IMG/VR virus record: IMGVR_UViG_3300042458_000246
Location: 1 to 62,151 of that record
Origin: a virus
Length of the DNA: 62,151 nt
Strand: one strand, 5' to 3'
Below the pieces are notes generated by a model. That model made no database searches. It saw only the letters and a list, made by a program, of their open reading frames with translations, and was not told where the DNA came from. The translations under genes were made by a program, and so were the position numbers. Of this stretch, positions 61,529 through 62,151 are shown in pieces (position 1 is the stretch's first letter; each line of letters starts with the position of its first letter).

Positions 61529-61531
61529 TAA

Positions 61532-61864
61532 TTAATTCTCATTTAAATATTTTGAAAATAAGTCAAACTTCTTTTTGCCATTTTCATAGAATCCCAATTC
61601 AACATTGCATCTAAAACAAAGAATGCCTCTAACCGTACCACTAGTATGGCAATGATCAATACAAAATCTGTTGTTATGAATGTCTGGATTCCACTCTATG
61701 CCGCATATTTCACAGCACTTCATTGAGTTTAAATACAATTCTTTAGCTGTATTCTTATCAACATTGTAAGTCCTAGCTATAAATGAAATAGCAGACTGTT
61801 CTTTATACTCAGGATTTTTACTACGTATTTTATTACGTTCCCTATCATATTGTTTTCTATCCAT
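61532..61864 (-). CDS. Recombination endonuclease VII-like homing gene
   Basis: 110 residues. Zinc pairs Cys51/Cys54 and Cys83/Cys86 around the core CIDHCHTSGTVRGILC (68-83), the EndoVII signature with Asp70 and His71. N-terminal 45 residues form a basic helical DNA-binding part. AGGGAAG precedes the ATG. It is missing from the left copy of the same locus, so it is an insertion between portal and the 120-residue gene. A free-standing homing role is more likely than junction resolution, but resolvase activity is possible. Confidence 0.88.
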   Translation of the reverse strand: MDRKQYDRERNKIRSKNPEYKEQSAISFIARTYNVDKNTAKELYLNSMKCCEICGIEWNPDIHNNRFCIDHCHTSGTVRGILCFRCNVELGFYENGKKKFDLFSKYLNEN

Positions 61865-61871
61865 TTTCTTC

Positions 61872-61906
61872 CCTAAAAGAAAAGGCTAGCTGTGTTAGGG
61901 CACAGC
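61872..61906 (-). terminator. Possible terminator between portal and EndoVII gene
   Basis: GCTGTG (61889-61894) pairs with CACAGC (61901-61906); on the minus strand a CTAGCC then TTTTCTTTT follow. It would cut transcripts before the inserted gene. The short stem makes this uncertain. Confidence 0.45.
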
Positions 61907-61936
61907 AAAGGAGCTACCTCTTTCGCCTTATATTTA

Positions 61937-62151
61937 TTACATCATTGGGTTTTCACCAGCAGCCGCAGGACCAGCCTGTGGTTGAGGTGCTTGACTACCT
62001 TGAGGCTTACTTGCATCCATATGCGAGTCAGCATCAATGAAAGACTTAGCCATTGCAAGGAGTTCTTTAATGTCAGGCTTAGGAGGCATTTCAACCCCTT
62101 CTTTAGCCGCCTGAATATATAGCTTACCCCACTCTTGATAACTCTTATCCA
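61937..62151 (-). CDS. Portal protein, C-terminal fragment of second variant
   Basis: 71 codons plus stop, cut by the contig end. Matches residues near the C-terminus of the portal at 138-2393, with Ile-to-Met and Gly-to-Ala changes (SHMDASKPQ, PQAGPAAAGENPMM). Not a second gene but the same gene from a strain variant. Confidence 0.9.
   Translation of the reverse strand, partial: DKSYQEWGKLYIQAAKEGVEMPPKPDIKELLAMAKSFIDADSHMDASKPQGSQAPQPQAGPAAAGENPMM

Larger units (their letters stand above)
61438..62151. repeat. Right copy of near-identical contig ends (variant with EndoVII gene)
   Basis: Counterpart of 1-352, 362 bases longer owing to the inserted gene. Shows that the contig joins into a circle through the portal gene. 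Confidence 0.9.

Overview
The window is an almost complete genome of a lytic tailed bacteriophage with podovirus-type gene content, read as an uncircularised contig. Positions 1-352 are homologous, but not identical, to 61438-62151, and the portal gene runs off the right end and is found whole at the left end. The molecule is therefore circular or circularly permuted, about 61.4-61.8 kb per unit, and the two ends come from two strain variants. No integrase, repressor or partition gene was recognised. The host is not certain. Shine-Dalgarno sites of the AGGAG type and modular 'EPVAW/LYT/GLTD' proteins are like those in phages of freshwater Betaproteobacteria, but this is a weak inference.

Layout. 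(1) 4739 down to 1, continuing 62151 down to 28941, minus strand: packaging and virion genes in the order large terminase, three small proteins, portal, [EndoVII-like homing gene in one variant], two small proteins, scaffold, major capsid protein, terminator, HNH gene, two small head proteins, adaptor, giant tail fibre, lysis cassette, phage-RNAP promoter, tail nozzle, tailspike, GNAT-like protein, ejection proteins, and last a 1167-residue protein. (2) About 5072-7846, plus strand: a first block of small, probably early, unknown genes. (3) 7988-8371, minus strand: a lone small-terminase-like gene with its own promoter. (4) 8465-28887, plus strand: ssDNA-binding protein, some twenty small genes, nucleotide metabolism (deoxyribosyltransferase-like, MazG-like, dCMP deaminase, class II ribonucleotide reductase, thioredoxin), a T7-like replication set (DNA polymerase, 5'-3' exonuclease, primase-helicase), a T7-like RNA polymerase, one tRNA plus one tRNA-like element, and a Dps-like ferritin. 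The plus and minus transcription units converge on a bidirectional terminator at about 28899-28930.

Main discovery. The 1167-residue protein in the virion/ejection block (28941-32444) carries all the signature motifs of a single-subunit RNA polymerase in the right order: a DxxGR-region block, motif A Asp702, motif B Lys798/Lys802/Tyr810 and motif C Asp995. This is in addition to the ordinary T7-like RNA polymerase at 22824-25025. The phage thus appears to combine an N4-type, virion-carried RNA polymerase, far shorter than N4's, with a T7-like middle/late polymerase. Six copies of a promoter-like motif (consensus AGTCGGTACCTAATAGA) stand before the transcription units of both strands and fit the T7-like enzyme. 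Two of them run across the stop codon of the preceding gene. Hairpins before the first early genes are candidates for virion-polymerase promoters.

All function calls rest on motif reading and memory of families; no database search was run.
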